Part shown: piece by piece, positions 9,096 to 17,723 of the stretch
Layout of the letters: the number at the start of each line of letters is the position of its first letter
Numbering within the stretch: position 1 is the stretch's first letter
NCBI GenBank assembly: GCA_050313995.1
Contig: JBNPMM010000004.1
DNA length: 64,000 nt
DNA from: JAUMWX01 sp023394215
GTDB taxonomy: Bacteria > Bacillota > Clostridia > Tissierellales > Peptoniphilaceae
Direction: 5' to 3' (one strand)
Translations under genes and position numbers: made by a program
The notes under the pieces: model-generated
What the model was told of the DNA's origin: nothing
What the model saw: only the letters and a program-made list of their open reading frames with translations
Database searches by the model: none

Positions 9096-10574
9096 ATGAA
9101 TACTTCTCAAAAAACATCATTAGTCATAATAATATTATATATGATAGCAACTGTGGCTATCGGATTGATTTCATCTGCACTTAAGAAGAAAAAATCTCAA
9201 TCAAAAGGTTCAAATGAAGATTTCTTAATGGCAGGAAAGTCTCTTGGTCCTTTTGTATTGGCCGGAACCTTGTTTGCGGCAAATACAGGGGGAGCTTCAA
9301 CAACAGGTATAGCAACAAATGTATTTAAATTCGGTTTATCTGCATCATGGTATGTAATTGCTGCAGGAATAGGATTTGTATTGGTATCATTCGTAGCTTC
9401 TTATTTTAGAAGGTCTGCAGCTAATACCGTTCCTGAAATTATAGGAAAAAGATATGGTAAACCGTCACACATATTTACAGCTATCACATCTATATTAGCT
9501 CTTTTCATGGCAACAGGAGCACAAATAATCGCTACAGCGTCTATAATAAATGCTGTAACAGGTTTAGCTTTCAGTACGGCAGCAATAATAACAACAGCAG
9601 TAGTAATTCTTTATACAATGGTTGGCGGTTTCGCATCCGTTACCGCAGCTAATATGATGCATGTATTTTTCATTACGGTAGGTATGACTTTTGCACTTAT
9701 AATAATTCTTTCAAATAACTCTATTGGCGGTTTATCAGGATTGATAAGTAAGGCGGAAGCCCTAAGTGCAACAAGTCCGGAGCTTGATTTATTAAGTATG
9801 ACAAAGGTAGGGATTCCTACAATAATAGGATATATAGCCATGTATTGTATGACTTTCCCTACAGGGCAAGAAATAGTTCAAACATATTCATCAGCAAAGA
9901 CAGGTAAGGATGCTAAGCTTGGTTCAATTATTGCCGGCTTAATATCAGGAGTTTACGCAATAGTTCCTGCCCTTATAGGTTTAGTAGCATATGTATGTAT
10001 AGACGGTTATGTGGCTAAGGGATCATCTCCAAGTGCTTTGGCTGATGCAACACTTTCTTTTGCACCGCCTGCAATAGCCGGTATAGTTTTAGCTTCAATA
10101 GTTGCGGCAACCATAAGTTCCGCATCAGGAAATATGATTGGTACAGCTACAATGTTCTCAAATGATATATATGTTCCTTATATAAATAAAGGAATTAGAA
10201 ATGATAAGAAAGAGGTAGTGGTATCAAAATTGGTAATGTTAGCAGCGGGCTTATTCGGTTTGGCAGTAGCACTTTCAAAGTCAAATATAATTTCTGTTAT
10301 GATGAGTGCATTTGCTCTAAGAAGTGCCGGTCCTTTTGCAGCATTTGTATGTGGATTATTCTGGAAGAAAGTTACAGCTAAAGCAGGTTTTATAGCTATA
10401 GCTGTAGGTACAATAGTATCAGCTTTGTGGATATTTGTATTAAAGAGTCCGTATGGATTAAGTGCAATAGTGCCGGGTGCGGTAGTAGCATTTGTAGCCA
10501 TATATATTGCTACTAAAATAGATTTGGCAAGCGGTGGTAAACCTGCGCCAATGATTGAATTTACTGAAAATTAA
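9096..10574 (+). CDS. Sodium:solute symporter (SSS family)
   Basis: A 492-residue integral membrane protein with about 13 hydrophobic segments, of the SSS/SLC5 family (LeuT fold), which imports small organic solutes with Na+. Features are GPFVLAGTLFAANTGGAST near the N-terminus, the GGFASVTAANMMHVFF segment, and the family-like GQEIVQTYSSAKTGKDA cytoplasmic loop. It is the last gene of the ridA operon, with GGAGG before the ATG and a strong terminator behind. The likely cargo is the amino-acid derivative degraded by the upstream enzymes (inference). Confidence 0.9.
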   Translation: MNTSQKTSLVIIILYMIATVAIGLISSALKKKKSQSKGSNEDFLMAGKSLGPFVLAGTLFAANTGGASTTGIATNVFKFGLSASWYVIAAGIGFVLVSFVASYFRRSAANTVPEIIGKRYGKPSHIFTAITSILALFMATGAQIIATASIINAVTGLAFSTAAIITTAVVILYTMVGGFASVTAANMMHVFFITVGMTFALIIILSNNSIGGLSGLISKAEALSATSPELDLLSMTKVGIPTIIGYIAMYCMTFPTGQEIVQTYSSAKTGKDAKLGSIIAGLISGVYAIVPALIGLVAYVCIDGYVAKGSSPSALADATLSFAPPAIAGIVLASIVAATISSASGNMIGTATMFSNDIYVPYINKGIRNDKKEVVVSKLVMLAAGLFGLAVALSKSNIISVMMSAFALRSAGPFAAFVCGLFWKKVTAKAGFIAIAVGTIVSALWIFVLKSPYGLSAIVPGAVVAFVAIYIATKIDLASGGKPAPMIEFTEN

Positions 10575-10592
10575 TTTAGGTTTCAGCTTAGG

Positions 10593-10647
10593 GATGATAG
10601 GATTTCAAGCATCAAATAATGCTTTTGAAGTCCTGTCATTTTTTTTG
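10593..10647 (+). terminator. Rho-independent terminator of the catabolic operon
   Basis: A long hairpin joins arms at about 10593-10612 and 10619-10639, with several mismatches, followed by eight T residues. A short open frame across it is rejected as a gene. Confidence 0.85.
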
Positions 10648-10964
10648 TCCAATTACATATGGATGCATTGTGAAATGCATTTGAGTTACAAGCGTAATTT
10701 TATGGATGATGATAAAGTTAAGAGGGTGAAAGATTTTGTTTTTTATATATGCGATATTACTTTGAAGTAAGGTTAAAATTAAATATATATAATTTTTAAT
10801 TTGTGTAAAAAAGTATGAAGAATATTGATAGTATTTTACCCATTTTCGATATTTTTGAAATTTTTATGAGTATAAAGATAGTTATTTAATAATGTTTTAT
10901 AGTTTAACTTTTTCAAACTTATATTACGTGATAGAATTATCTTTAGGTAGATTTAATTTATAAG
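10648..10964. other. AT-rich intergenic stretch without recognisable gene
   Basis: About 320 bases between the symporter terminator and the operator of the two-component system. I see no credible reading frame with a ribosome binding site and no recognisable RNA. Confidence 0.6.
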
Positions 10965-11008
10965 TTCTTAATAAATTTTTAATAATTTCTTATCATTTTT
11001 TTAGAATT
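10965..11008 (+). promoter_or_regulatory. Four tandem 11-bp repeats, candidate response-regulator operator
   Basis: Four consecutive 11-mers follow the pattern TTYTTA/T: TTCTTAATAAA (10965), TTTTTAATAAT (10976), TTCTTATCATT (10987) and TTTTTAGAATT (10998). Exact 11-base phasing of direct repeats is the classic operator layout of OmpR/PhoB-family regulators. The next gene, 31 bases downstream, encodes such a regulator, so autoregulation is likely. Confidence 0.6.
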
Positions 11009-11038
11009 TGCTTGTTACTATTGAATTGGAGGAAGGAT

Positions 11039-11749
11039 ATGGATAAGTTTAGGATACTTGTTGCTGAGGATGATTTTGCCATTAGGGAATCTATAGGTAT
11101 ATATCTTAGGAATGTTGGCTATGAGGTTTTATTTGCAGAGGACGGTTTGGAAGCCAAGGAAATCTTTGATAAAAATAATATAAATCTTGTAATAATGGAT
11201 CTTATGATGCCGAGGATGGATGGAAATAAAGCCATAGCCAAGATAAGAGAAAAATCTTTTATTCCCATTATTATATTGTCAGCTAAATCGGAGGATTATG
11301 ACAAGATTCAGGGGCTTGATATAGGGGCTGACGACTATATAACTAAACCCTTTAATCCTCTTGAACTTTTGGCAAGAGTCAAAGCCAACCTTAGAAGGTA
11401 TTATTCTTACAAGTCTCAAAATAGTGAGGGGATTATAGAAATTGATTCTATAAAACTTGATACATTTTCTAAAATAGTTGAAGTAGACGGAAACAGGGTG
11501 GGTCTTACTATGACTGAATTTGGAATTTTGGAATTTTTAATGAAAAACCCTAATAAGGTCTTTACCAGCGACCAGATATATAGGCAAGTATGGAATGAGG
11601 ATGCCTACGACAGCAAAACTGTAACAGTCCATATCAGAAGAATAAGAGAGAAAATAGAAATAAACCCTAAAAAGCCGAAATACCTCCAAGTGGCATGGGG
11701 AATAGGATACAAGTTTGTAAAATATGATAGGAGGGAAGATGGAAAATAA
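11039..11749 (+). CDS. OmpR/PhoB-family response regulator
   Basis: A 236-residue DNA-binding response regulator. The receiver domain (about 4-118) has the acidic pair Asp11-Asp12, the phospho-acceptor Asp54 in VIMDLMMPRMDG, and the conserved Lys in DDYITKPFNP. The C-terminal winged helix (about 135-232) includes LTMTEFGILEFLM and VTVHIRRIREKIE. The start chosen is the ATG at 11039 with GGAGGAAGG upstream. It overlaps the kinase gene by 11 bases, so the two are translationally coupled. The controlled genes are not evident apart from its own promoter. Confidence 0.93.
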   Translation: MDKFRILVAEDDFAIRESIGIYLRNVGYEVLFAEDGLEAKEIFDKNNINLVIMDLMMPRMDGNKAIAKIREKSFIPIIILSAKSEDYDKIQGLDIGADDYITKPFNPLELLARVKANLRRYYSYKSQNSEGIIEIDSIKLDTFSKIVEVDGNRVGLTMTEFGILEFLMKNPNKVFTSDQIYRQVWNEDAYDSKTVTVHIRRIREKIEINPKKPKYLQVAWGIGYKFVKYDRREDGK

Positions 11750-13739
11750 GGAAAAAAAATTTTCATTCAGATACAGGACTGTATACTTTTTGATTTTGAT
11801 TTTGTCCCTAAGTTTTTTAGCGACCTTTTTTACGCTGAGAAAGGAGAAAAAGGTTTCGGAGGATAAGTTATCTAAATTTTTGAAATATATAATAGTGGAA
11901 CAACTTAATGATGAGTTGAGATCTGCGTTATATCAAAACGGTTATCATTCAAAATATGAAAAAAATTATATAAGTTATATTTTTAATAAAAATATTACTA
12001 AGGAAAGCTTGTCTAAAGATGAGCTTAAGTATAGTCAAGGCATACAGATCGGGAAAAACTTGAGTACAAATATCAAGGGTATAAAGATTGATAATAACTT
12101 TATGCCTTCAAAAGACTTTGCCTTTGCTGTGGATAGTAAGGATGTAGTTTGGGTTAAGGGTAATGTTTTAGAAAAACGAATTGAAAGTAATAAAGATTCT
12201 TTTTTGGGGACTAAGGCTGACTTGGCGAAATATTTTGTTGAAGCCGCAAAATCTGAAGCAGAAGCATATATGCATGGTAAGGATTTTGATTATTTTATGT
12301 CTATAAACTTGAGCGATAAGAATTTTATTGATGAGGCCATGGGCAGGTATTATTTTGAATATTTTGCTTTGAGGGCTTTCTACGTAGTCATAGGGCTTTG
12401 CCTATTGTTTTTGTTGATTGCAAGTTTTACATCATATAAAAATTTGAGGGAAATGGGCGGATTGGATTTTGTTGTTAAAATTCCTATAGAAATCTATGTG
12501 GCATTTTTCTTTTTGGTTAGTTATGCTTTAGAAGGGATTTTTAGGCTAAGCTTTAGTCAAGACTTATATACTATTTTTTTTGAAAATATTAAATATTTAT
12601 ATCCTGCTTTATTTATAGGAATTTTTGTGATGGCGATGTATGCCTTTTATGTCGCACTTTTCTTTAAATCTGTTTATTTTGAAGGGGTAAATAATTTTTT
12701 ATTTAAAAATTCAATCATAATTAGGCTTTTTAGATGGGTTTTCAAAATAATCAAGATTTGTTTTTCGAAGTTTATAGATTTTATAGAAATTTTTAGAGGT
12801 TTAAGACTGTTTTTGCTTGGATTATTTATATTTGTTATTATCCTTTTTTCAGGGAGTATAGTAAATGCTTTGATTATAATGCTTGCTTCATTAATTTTAC
12901 TTGTTTATATTTACAGGGCAAGCCGAGATTTCAATAAAATTGAGAAAAATTTGGAAAGTATAGCTGAGGGGGACTACAGTCAAAAACTTGAAATAAAAAA
13001 TTCAAGGTATAAAAATATGGCTGACAGCATAAACTCCATGAGTAACAGTATGGGATTGGCCCTTGAAAGGCAGCTTAAGTCCGAAAGGATGAAAAATGAG
13101 CTTATTACCAATGTAAGTCATGACTTAAAAACACCGCTTACCTCTATAATCAACTATTCCGAACTTATTGTAAGTAAAGATATTAAAAATGAAGACAGGG
13201 AAAAATATAGCTATATAATAAATGAAAAAGCCCAAAAACTGAAAATTTTGATAGAAAATTTATTTGAACTTTCTAAGCTTAACTCCAATAATGTTAAATT
13301 TGAAAAAATTAATTTTAATTTTAATGAAATGCTAAAGCAGCTTATGGGAGAATGGGATGATAAGTTTAGGGAAAAGAATTTGGAATTTATCTATAAAGAA
13401 AATAAAGCGGCCTTTATTAAATTGGATCCTAATCAAAGTTCAAGGATTCTTGATAATTTATTTTCCAATATATATAAGTATGCCATGGAAAATACAAGGG
13501 TCTATGTTGATTTGGAAGTAGATGAAAAAGTTCGTTTGGTCATCAAAAATATATCCAAGTATCCTTTAAATATTTCACCGGATGAGCTTATAGAAAGATT
13601 TACGAGGGGTGACAGAGCGAGGGTTACAGAGGGCTCCGGTTTGGGGCTTTCAATAGCATCAAATTTAACAAAGCTTCAAGGAGGGCAGTTTAATATAGAT
13701 ATATTGGGGGATGTATTTACTGTTGAAATCATATTTTAA
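11739..13739 (+). CDS. Polytopic sensor histidine kinase
   Basis: Sensor kinase partner of the upstream regulator, 666 residues. It has one N-terminal membrane segment (about 12-28), an extracytoplasmic region of roughly 170 residues, and a block of about six further membrane segments (about 210-400). HAMP-like, HisKA and ATPase domains follow. The phospho-acceptor is His461 in NVSHDLKTPLTS. The ATPase domain has an N box (NLFSNIYKYAM) and GSGLGLSIA. The start is the ATG at 11739 after GGAGGG. The usual DxGxG segment is replaced by VIKNIS, as in several Firmicute VanS-like kinases. The signal is unknown. Confidence 0.9.
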   Translation: MENKEKKFSFRYRTVYFLILILSLSFLATFFTLRKEKKVSEDKLSKFLKYIIVEQLNDELRSALYQNGYHSKYEKNYISYIFNKNITKESLSKDELKYSQGIQIGKNLSTNIKGIKIDNNFMPSKDFAFAVDSKDVVWVKGNVLEKRIESNKDSFLGTKADLAKYFVEAAKSEAEAYMHGKDFDYFMSINLSDKNFIDEAMGRYYFEYFALRAFYVVIGLCLLFLLIASFTSYKNLREMGGLDFVVKIPIEIYVAFFFLVSYALEGIFRLSFSQDLYTIFFENIKYLYPALFIGIFVMAMYAFYVALFFKSVYFEGVNNFLFKNSIIIRLFRWVFKIIKICFSKFIDFIEIFRGLRLFLLGLFIFVIILFSGSIVNALIIMLASLILLVYIYRASRDFNKIEKNLESIAEGDYSQKLEIKNSRYKNMADSINSMSNSMGLALERQLKSERMKNELITNVSHDLKTPLTSIINYSELIVSKDIKNEDREKYSYIINEKAQKLKILIENLFELSKLNSNNVKFEKINFNFNEMLKQLMGEWDDKFREKNLEFIYKENKAAFIKLDPNQSSRILDNLFSNIYKYAMENTRVYVDLEVDEKVRLVIKNISKYPLNISPDELIERFTRGDRARVTEGSGLGLSIASNLTKLQGGQFNIDILGDVFTVEIIF

Positions 13740-13822
13740 AAGTAAATGCTCTGAGTATATGATGAATTATTTTCAAACAATGGGTATAATATATATAAAC
13801 AATATATATTTTGGAGGTATCT

Positions 13823-14131
13823 ATGTGGTTGGTTTTAATTTTATCATTAGTTTTTTTGGGGATGTCTCTTATGTCTTTTATGGAAAAAGGGCCCTTGCTT
13901 AACAATGCCTATATATGGAATTCAAAAGAGGGTAGAAACCTGCTTAATAAAAAGCCTTATTACAGGCAGTCGGCTATAAGTTTTTTGATTGCGGGCCTTG
14001 TCTTTTTATCACTCTTCTGCAGAGATTATTTTACTAAACCGATATTTAATAAAATATCATTTGTTTTGGTAGCTTTTCTTATTATATATGCTATCTATTC
14101 AAGCATTGCAATAGCAACGAAAAAGTTTTGA
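13823..14131 (+). CDS. Small membrane protein, DUF3784-like
   Basis: A 102-residue protein with three hydrophobic segments (about 1-18, 50-68 and 75-95) and a polar stretch between the first two (about 20-45). This resembles the DUF3784 family; I give that with low certainty. GGAGG lies six bases before the ATG. An upstream TTG start would fall inside the ribosome binding site. It lies 83 bases after the kinase gene and 59 before the dehydrogenase. The function is unknown. Confidence 0.6.
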   Translation: MWLVLILSLVFLGMSLMSFMEKGPLLNNAYIWNSKEGRNLLNKKPYYRQSAISFLIAGLVFLSLFCRDYFTKPIFNKISFVLVAFLIIYAIYSSIAIATKKF

Positions 14132-14190
14132 CTAAAAATTTTTTATATGGGTAGATATAATCTATACAAGAAAATTTAAGGAGAAACAAA

Positions 14191-15144
14191 ATGAATATTA
14201 AAAATGTAGTAGTTGCCGGTGGTGGGGTGCTTGGCAGTCAAATAGCATTTCAATCCGCATTTTCCGGTTTTGATGTAACAATCTGGCTAAGGAGTGAAGA
14301 GTCCGTTACAAGGACAAAACCTAAGTTGGATCGCTTATATAGCATATATTTGCAAGAGCTTGAAGGGGCAAAAAATCTTCTTGCTGATAGAAAATATGAT
14401 GCACCGAGGGCTATCATTACAAATCCTAAAGAAGTGACATTGGAAGAAATTGAAGCTCTTAAGATAAGGGTCGAAGAAGCTTATAAGTCTATCAAGTTAA
14501 TTGTTGATATGAAGGAAGCAGTCAAGGATGCAGATCTTGTAATAGAAGCAATGGCTGAAAATCCTCAAGCAAAGATGGAATTTTATCAAAAGTTGGCTCC
14601 ATTTTTACCTGAAAAAACTGTTGTTGCTACAAATTCTTCATCAATGCTACCGAGTATGTTTAGGGATTATACGGGAAGACCTGAAAAATTTTTAGCAATT
14701 CACTTTGCCAATAATATTTGGAGGGCGAATACAGCCGAGATAATGGGGCATGACGGAACCGATAAAGAAGCTTACGATTTGGTAGTTAAGTTTGCGGAAG
14801 ATATAAAAATGGTACCCTTGAAGCTTTTTAAAGAACAAGCGGGTTATATTTTGAACACTATGCTCATTCCTTTTCTAAATGCAGGTCAAGTATTACTTGC
14901 TAAGGGAGTATCGGATCCTGCTACCATAGACCTTACATGGAGACTTGGAACGGGTGCCCAATATGGACCTTTCCAAATACTTGACATAGTAGGTTTGACT
15001 ACGGCCTATAATATAGTTTCCATGAATCCGGAGGTTAAAAATCCTGAAAGTATTCCTGCCAAGATTGCAAAGATACTGAAGGATAAGATAGATGAAGGAA
15101 AAACTGGAATAAATGCCGGTGAGGGATTTTATAAGTACAGATAA
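14191..15144 (+). CDS. 3-hydroxyacyl-CoA dehydrogenase family protein
   Basis: A 317-residue NAD+-dependent dehydrogenase, expected to act on 3-hydroxyacyl-CoA (for example 3-hydroxybutyryl-CoA) in the cytoplasm. The Rossmann fold begins VVVAGGGVLGSQIA. ATNSSSMLPS and LAIHFANNIW carry the conserved Ser/Asn and the catalytic His. The C-terminal helical domain ends GINAGEGFYKY. No thiolase, crotonase or other beta-oxidation gene lies nearby, so the pathway is unclear. It has its own AGGAGA site and a terminator. Confidence 0.87.
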   Translation: MNIKNVVVAGGGVLGSQIAFQSAFSGFDVTIWLRSEESVTRTKPKLDRLYSIYLQELEGAKNLLADRKYDAPRAIITNPKEVTLEEIEALKIRVEEAYKSIKLIVDMKEAVKDADLVIEAMAENPQAKMEFYQKLAPFLPEKTVVATNSSSMLPSMFRDYTGRPEKFLAIHFANNIWRANTAEIMGHDGTDKEAYDLVVKFAEDIKMVPLKLFKEQAGYILNTMLIPFLNAGQVLLAKGVSDPATIDLTWRLGTGAQYGPFQILDIVGLTTAYNIVSMNPEVKNPESIPAKIAKILKDKIDEGKTGINAGEGFYKYR

Positions 15145-15165
15145 ATATTAGATAAGAATAATACA

Positions 15166-15218
15166 AAAAGTGAGAGTATGTCGGAAATTTTTCGTTCTGA
15201 CACACTCTCACTTTTAAT
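15166..15218. terminator. Bidirectional terminator
   Basis: A 17-base stem with one mismatch joins 15166-15182 and 15199-15215. A-rich and T-rich flanks make it usable from both sides. It separates the convergent dehydrogenase and the minus-strand gene at 15276. Confidence 0.88.
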
Positions 15219-15275
15219 TATTTATAAACATATAATTTTCAATAAAGTGTAATTTATATATCGATCCTATGTATT

Positions 15276-15572
15276 TTATTTTATGAAAGGATTATATAGG
15301 ACTTCAGAAAAAACGGTAATTTTATTGTGCCTTACAAAATCCATTATTAACATATAAATTATAGCCAGCATAGACAAAAAGTTATATTTATCTATTTTTT
15401 TATCATAAACAAGATCTTCTATTAATTTGCCGACAAAATATAGAGCCATTACAAAAAGAGGCAAAAGCTCTTTTCCTATAATAATGGAGAATAAATATAA
15501 TCCTATAGAAATACCTATATTTAGGGATTTAAATGTATCTCTACTTATAAATTCTTTATTATTTGTTCTCAT
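15276..15572 (-). CDS. Hypothetical small membrane protein
   Basis: A 98-residue protein with about three hydrophobic segments (about 18-34, 36-52 and 62-78). I do not recognise a family. Support for a real gene: AGGAGA eight bases before the ATG on the minus strand, no competing gene on the plus strand, and a bidirectional terminator just beyond its stop. It is the only minus-strand gene in this part of the window. Confidence 0.65.
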   Translation of the reverse strand: MRTNNKEFISRDTFKSLNIGISIGLYLFSIIIGKELLPLFVMALYFVGKLIEDLVYDKKIDKYNFLSMLAIIYMLIMDFVRHNKITVFSEVLYNPFIK

Positions 15573-15730
15573 AAATTTCTCCTAATTACTTTTTACTAAA
15601 GATATAACGTTATTTATTTAGTTTTATAGTAACATATGAAAATTTTTTTGGCAATCGATTTCTTCAAGAAGTATAAATTTTACAATATTGTTAAAGTATA
15701 TTCTAACTATTGAAAAAATATATAGGTGAT

Positions 15731-15747
15731 GATATCATATTGATATC
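15731..15747. promoter_or_regulatory. Perfect palindrome upstream of the SPFH gene
   Basis: GATATCA (15731-15737) and TGATATC (15741-15747) form a perfect inverted repeat with a three-base centre, 24 bases ahead of the SPFH start. The operon encodes an Arc-like protein, so an autoregulatory operator is possible. This is inference only. Confidence 0.35.
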
Positions 15748-15771
15748 AAAATATATTTTAAGGAGCTTTAT

Positions 15772-16761
15772 ATGGAAAAATCTGCAAAAGAAATTGTTTT
15801 AAATAAAAGGCAAAACGGTTGGCCTGCCCTTATACTTATATTGGCTTTTGCCGCTGTTTCCGTTTTTTTGTTTATTTTAGGTATAGCCAAGGATAGCGGA
15901 CTTATAATAGTGCCGGCGAGTATACTTTTCTTTTTGAGTATGATTTCTATGGCAGGTCTTAAGGTTGTAAATCCTCAGGAAGCTGTAGTTTTAACACTTT
16001 TCGGAAAGTATACAGGGACTTTGAAAAGTCCGGGATTTTATTATGTGAATCCTTTTTCAACCAGTGTAAATCCTGCTGCAAAAACTAAACTTAGCCAAAG
16101 CGGAGACGTTAAGACTAAACTTGGTGAAGCGGGTGCTGAAATCCTAAGTAAAAAGATTTCTTTGAAGGCATCTACTTTAAACAACAGCAGGCAAAAGGTA
16201 AATGATTATTTGGGAAATCCTGTGGATATAGGAGTTGCCGTTATATGGAGGGTAACAGATACTGCCAAAGCTGTATTTAATGTTGACAATTATAAGGAGT
16301 ATTTATCTATTCAAAGTGACTCGGCTGTGAGAAACATAGTTAGACTTTATCCTTATGATGTGGCTGAAAATGTTGATACTACGGGAGATGGGGAACCTGA
16401 TGAAGGAAGTTTGAGAGGATCGAGTAAGATAGTTGCTGAGAGAATAAGGGAAGAAATTCAAAAGAAAGTTGAATATGCCGGCTTGGAAATTATAGAAGCT
16501 AAGATTACTTATTTAGCTTATGCCCAAGAAATAGCCGCTGTCATGCTTCAAAGACAACAGGCTACAGCTATAATAGACGCAAGGAAAATGATTGTTGACG
16601 GGGCTGTAGGTATTGTTCAAATGGCTTTGGAAAGGCTTAACGAAAATGATGTAGTTGATTTGGACGAAGAGAGAAAGGCTCAAATGGTTTCAAATTTACT
16701 GGTTGTTTTGTGCAGCGGATCTGAAGTATCGCCTGTAATAAATTCAGGCAGTTTGTATTAG
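15772..16761 (+). CDS. SPFH/Band 7 domain membrane protein
   Basis: A 329-residue member of the stomatin/prohibitin/flotillin (SPFH) superfamily, membrane scaffolds of functional microdomains. Two hydrophobic segments (about 15-60) anchor it. The Band 7 domain follows with NPQEAVVLTLFGKYTGT, VAVIWRVTDTAKAVF and AVRNIVRLYPYDV, then an Ala/Glu-rich helical region typical of oligomerisation. AGGAG precedes the ATG. Its TAG stop overlaps the GTG start of an Arc-like gene by one base, a pair I also know from other Firmicutes. Confidence 0.88.
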   Translation: MEKSAKEIVLNKRQNGWPALILILAFAAVSVFLFILGIAKDSGLIIVPASILFFLSMISMAGLKVVNPQEAVVLTLFGKYTGTLKSPGFYYVNPFSTSVNPAAKTKLSQSGDVKTKLGEAGAEILSKKISLKASTLNNSRQKVNDYLGNPVDIGVAVIWRVTDTAKAVFNVDNYKEYLSIQSDSAVRNIVRLYPYDVAENVDTTGDGEPDEGSLRGSSKIVAERIREEIQKKVEYAGLEIIEAKITYLAYAQEIAAVMLQRQQATAIIDARKMIVDGAVGIVQMALERLNENDVVDLDEERKAQMVSNLLVVLCSGSEVSPVINSGSLY

Positions 16762-16958
16762 TGGCAGCAAAAAAACAAGTGCCTTTACGAATTTCGGAGA
16801 AATTATATAATGCCTTGGCTTCATGGGCTGAGGATGATTTCAGATCTATTAATGGGCAGATAGAGTATTTATTGACTGAATGTGTAAGGCAAAGGAAGAA
16901 AAACGGGAAATATATATCAGAGGAAATAGACAAGCCGTTTGATATAGATATAGAATAA
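16761..16958 (+). CDS. Arc/ribbon-helix-helix-like small DNA-binding protein
   Basis: A 65-residue protein with the ribbon-helix-helix pattern: a basic strand (KKQVPLRISEKLYNAL), then SINGQIEYLLTECVRQRK as the second helix. It starts with GTG inside the stop of the SPFH gene (TAGTG), so it is probably translated by coupling; no separate strong ribosome binding site is visible. It may repress its own operon or bind other DNA. The acidic tail (residues 54-65) is outside the domain. Confidence 0.8.
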   Translation: MAAKKQVPLRISEKLYNALASWAEDDFRSINGQIEYLLTECVRQRKKNGKYISEEIDKPFDIDIE

Positions 16959-17006
16959 ATTATCAATTGTTTTATGTAAGTTAATCTTTTATATAAGGAG
17001 AAAAAT

Positions 17007-17723
17007 ATGATTAAAGTTGAAGGTGTTACTAAAAAATTTGCCAATAAATTAGCCGTAGATAAGGTGAGTTTTGAGGTCAGGGATGGTGAAATATTTGGAT
17101 TTTTAGGACCGAATGGAGCGGGCAAGACAACTACTATTAAGATGATAGTAGGACTGCTTTTGCCGGATCAGGGAGAAATAAGTCTTTCAGGTATAGATGT
17201 TTTAAGGGACAATTATGAGTCTAAGAAAAGACTTGCTTATGTACCTGACAATCCGGATTTGTATGATAATATGACAGCTGAGCAATTTATTTCTTTCATT
17301 GCAAATATATTTAATGTGAGCAAGGAAGACAGGATTGAAAGAACTCAAAAATATGCAAGATTGTTTGAAATAGAGAATAGTTTGCAAGACTATTTATCAG
17401 GATTTTCTCATGGTATGAAACAAAAAATTGCATTAATTTCCGCCTTGGTACACGATCCGGATGTTCTGATCTTGGATGAACCTATGGTAGGGTTGGATCC
17501 TAAGAGTTCTTATAACCTTAAGGAAATTATGAGACAAAGATGTAATGAAGGAAAATCAGTCTTTTTCTCAACTCATGTAATGGAAGTTGCTGAAAAACTA
17601 TGTGACAGACTGGCAATTATCAAAGATGGAAAAATTGTTGCAATGGGAACTATAGACGATATAAGAAAACAAGCTAATGATTCAGGCAGCTTGGAAAAGA
17701 TTTTCTTGGAGTTGACAGAATGA
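17007..17723 (+). CDS. ABC transporter ATP-binding protein
   Basis: A 238-residue ATPase subunit of an ABC-2-type exporter. Walker A is GPNGAGKTT, the signature is LSGFSHGMKQK (a variant of LSGGQ), Walker B is VLILDEP, and the switch His is in FFSTHVME. It overlaps the permease gene by four bases (ATGA), so the two form one complex at the membrane. The substrate cannot be told from sequence. Confidence 0.93.
   Translation: MIKVEGVTKKFANKLAVDKVSFEVRDGEIFGFLGPNGAGKTTTIKMIVGLLLPDQGEISLSGIDVLRDNYESKKRLAYVPDNPDLYDNMTAEQFISFIANIFNVSKEDRIERTQKYARLFEIENSLQDYLSGFSHGMKQKIALISALVHDPDVLILDEPMVGLDPKSSYNLKEIMRQRCNEGKSVFFSTHVMEVAEKLCDRLAIIKDGKIVAMGTIDDIRKQANDSGSLEKIFLELTE

Noticed and set aside
10555..10770. 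Plus-strand open frame of 71 codons after the symporter gene
   Set aside because: It overlaps the symporter end and reads straight through a strong terminator hairpin. It has no ribosome binding site and no family likeness.
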